Below are positions 15,437-16,891 of a DNA stretch of 16,891 nt, piece after piece (the stretch's first letter is position 1; each line of letters starts with the position of its first letter). A program made the position numbers and the translations under genes. The notes below the pieces were generated by a model. That model ran no database searches. It had not been told where the DNA came from and was given only the letters and a program-made list of their open reading frames with translations. The stretch comes from Burkholderiales bacterium UBA954 (GTDB lineage Bacteria > Pseudomonadota > Gammaproteobacteria > Burkholderiales > Burkholderiaceae_A), in the NCBI GenBank assembly GCA_002293155.1, contig DBCQ01000029.1, positions 1 to 16,891 of the forward strand, read 5' to 3'.

Positions 15437-16869
15437 GAGATCGTCCTCCCAGGGGCAACTCGTCCAAGCTCCGTGACACTTGTCGACAAAGCAGAGCGGA
15501 GCTGCCCCGGTACGGCGCCGATAGAGCCCGCCCCCATCGATAAGACCACATCCCCATCACGAGCAATCTCTCGAATGCGATTGGCCATTTCGGAAATGAG
15601 CTCAACATAGATAGGCTCAACACGACCTGCCACACGAATAGCCCGCGATAACGCCTTGCTATCCGCCGATTGAATTGCAGGCTCTCCTGCCGAATAGACC
15701 TCGGCGAGTAACAACTGATCGGCCTGCCCGAGAACCCGTACAAAATCTTCAAATAGGTCGCGTGTACGACTGTAACGATGCGGCTGAAATGCAACCACTA
15801 TTCGGCGTCCGGGGAATGCGCCACGGGCGGCATCAATTGTGGCCCGTATTTCTGCGGGGTGATGCCCATAATCATCAATCAGGGTAAAGGCACCGCCTGA
15901 TTCACATAAGAATTCACCACAGACCTGAAATCGTCTGCCCACACCTTTGAATTCCTTGAGCGCCTCAACAATAAAGCAGTCTTGTATTCCCAGCTCTGTG
16001 GCAACGGCCACAGCAGCTAACGCATTCTGTACATTGTGGCGGCCAGGCAGATTAAGGTGGACAGGTAGCCCCGAAGAATCCTCGCGCCGAACCTCAAACC
16101 GCATGGCACCGGCATGCTCAATCACATTGACCGCTCGAACCTGTGCCTCCTCAGAGAACCCATAAGTCACGACGGTTTTTGAAATAAAGGGAATTATTTC
16201 TCTAACATACGGATCATCAACACAGACCACAGCCGCCCCATAAAATGGCAAGCGCTGAGTAAAACCAATAAAAGCCTGCTTTAACTTTGCGACATCATGA
16301 TCATAGGTCTCCATATGATCTTGATCGATATTGGTAATGACTTCCATCATGGGCAAGAGGTTGAGAAATGACCCATCAGATTCATCCGCCTCTACAACAA
16401 TGTAATCGCCAAGACCGAGTCGGGCATTAGCACCTGCACTATTGAGACGCCCACCGATCACAAACGTAGGATCAAGCCCGGCTTGCGCAAGAACACTTGC
16501 GACTAGGCTAGTTGTCGTAGTCTTGCCATGGGTTCCCGCAATCGCAATCCCTTGCTTTAGACGCATCAATTCACCCAGCATGAGGGCGCGTGGAACCACG
16601 GGGATACGTTTTGTGCGAGCGACGATGACCTCAGGATTGTCGTTCTTCACAGCACTTGAAATCACGACTGCATTCGCGTGGCCCAGATGCTCTGCAGCAT
16701 GCCCAATAAAAATAGCGGCGCCCTGCGCAGCAAGTCGATCTGTCGCTGCATTTTTAGCAAGATCAGAGCCCTGGACCCGATACCCAAGGTTCAACAAGAC
16801 CTCTGCAATTCCCGACATACCAGAGCCGCCAATGCCCACAAAGTGGATCGTCTCGATCTTATGTCTCAT
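15433..16869 (-). CDS. murC: UDP-N-acetylmuramate--L-alanine ligase
   Basis: MurC adds L-alanine to UDP-N-acetylmuramic acid, the first amino acid of the peptidoglycan stem peptide, in the cytosol. The 478 residues are normal for the family. The N-terminal Rossmann domain begins [22 protein letters not shown] (9-30), the ATP site is [10 protein letters not shown] (111-120), and the central domain includes [12 protein letters not shown] (158-169), [11 protein letters not shown] (179-189) and [13 protein letters not shown]. The C-terminal domain includes [14 protein letters not shown] and [12 protein letters not shown] 16869 matches the usual family start. Its start overlaps a possible murG stop (ATGA) and its stop overlaps the ddl start. 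It is the first complete gene of the minus-strand division operon in this window. Confidence 0.98.
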   Translation of the reverse strand: MRHKIETIHFVGIGGSGMSGIAEVLLNLGYRVQGSDLAKNAATDRLAAQGAAIFIGHAAEHLGHANAVVISSAVKNDNPEVIVARTKRIPVVPRALMLGELMRLKQGIAIAGTHGKTTTTSLVASVLAQAGLDPTFVIGGRLNSAGANARLGLGDYIVVEADESDGSFLNLLPMMEVITNIDQDHMETYDHDVAKLKQAFIGFTQRLPFYGAAVVCVDDPYVREIIPFISKTVVTYGFSEEAQVRAVNVIEHAGAMRFEVRREDSSGLPVHLNLPGRHNVQNALAAVAVATELGIQDCFIVEALKEFKGVGRRFQVCGEFLCESGGAFTLIDDYGHHPAEIRATIDAARGAFPGRRIVVAFQPHRYSRTRDLFEDFVRVLGQADQLLLAEVYSAGEPAIQSADSKALSRAIRVAGRVEPIYVELISEMANRIREIARDGDVVLSMGAGSIGAVPGQLRSALSTSVTELGRVAPGRTIS

Positions 16870-16891
16870 GGGCAGACACCACCAGTCGAAC
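16866..16891 (-). CDS. Possible C-terminal tail of murG (partial)
   Basis: The minus-strand frame ending at TGA (16868-16866) is open to the window edge and reads STGGVCP. It overlaps the murC ATG as ATGA, like the murC/ddl junction. murG commonly precedes murC in proteobacteria. Seven residues are too few to identify a protein, so the call rests on position only. Confidence 0.25.

Noticed and set aside
15312..15794. 160-codon minus-strand frame across the ddl/murC junction
   Set aside because: It overlaps two well-identified genes in another frame and has no plausible product.
1..16891. Mobile elements, CRISPR, tRNA/rRNA or phage genes
   Set aside because: No long repeats, regularly spaced repeats, transposase motifs, cloverleaf or rRNA-like sequence were seen; the window is contiguous core genes.

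Overview
The window is core bacterial chromosome, the 3' half of a division and cell wall (dcw) cluster with its usual downstream genes. It most resembles a betaproteobacterium. The evidence is the order murC-ddl-ftsQ-ftsA-ftsZ with no murB between murC and ddl, a peroxiredoxin between ftsZ and lpxC, a DciA/DUF721 gene where enterics have secM, a DUF815 ATPase plus Nudix gene after argJ, and an FtsZ tail reading DIPAFLRKQAD. Base composition looks moderately GC-rich by eye. Coding is very dense: most neighbours overlap or lie within about 20 bp, and several starts are TTG or GTG. I see no mobile element, CRISPR array, tRNA or rRNA, and no gene-free stretch over 300 bp.

Layout. Plus strand, 154-3646: a CorB-type CBS-domain membrane protein, a shortened prepilin-peptidase-like protein, coaE and zapD, all overlapping or nearly so. 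Minus strand, 3600-8995, transcribed right to left: secA, argJ, a DUF815 AAA-type ATPase and a MutT-like Nudix hydrolase. The Nudix gene converges on zapD with a 47 bp overlap. Plus strand, 9013-9492: a lone DciA-family gene, divergent from secA by 17 bp and overlapping the lpxC stop by 4 bp. Minus strand, 9489-10906: peroxiredoxin then lpxC, 2 bp apart. A strong intrinsic terminator at 10942-10974 separates this pair from the division genes. Minus strand, 11083-16869: murC, ddl, ftsQ, ftsA and ftsZ, with start/stop overlaps at murC/ddl and ddl/ftsQ. The last 26 bases may be the end of murG.

Functionally, MurC and Ddl make and supply the peptidoglycan stem peptide. FtsQ, FtsA, FtsZ and ZapD build the division machine. 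LpxC commits to lipid A synthesis, SecA drives protein export, ArgJ makes ornithine and glutamate N-acetylation intermediates, and CoaE finishes coenzyme A.

No previously undescribed system is evident. The more unusual points are the prepilin peptidase without its cysteine-rich methylase region and without pilB/pilC, the absence of yacG with a deep zapD/mutT overlap, the 17 bp dciA/secA divergence, and the co-transcribed-looking peroxiredoxin-lpxC pair.
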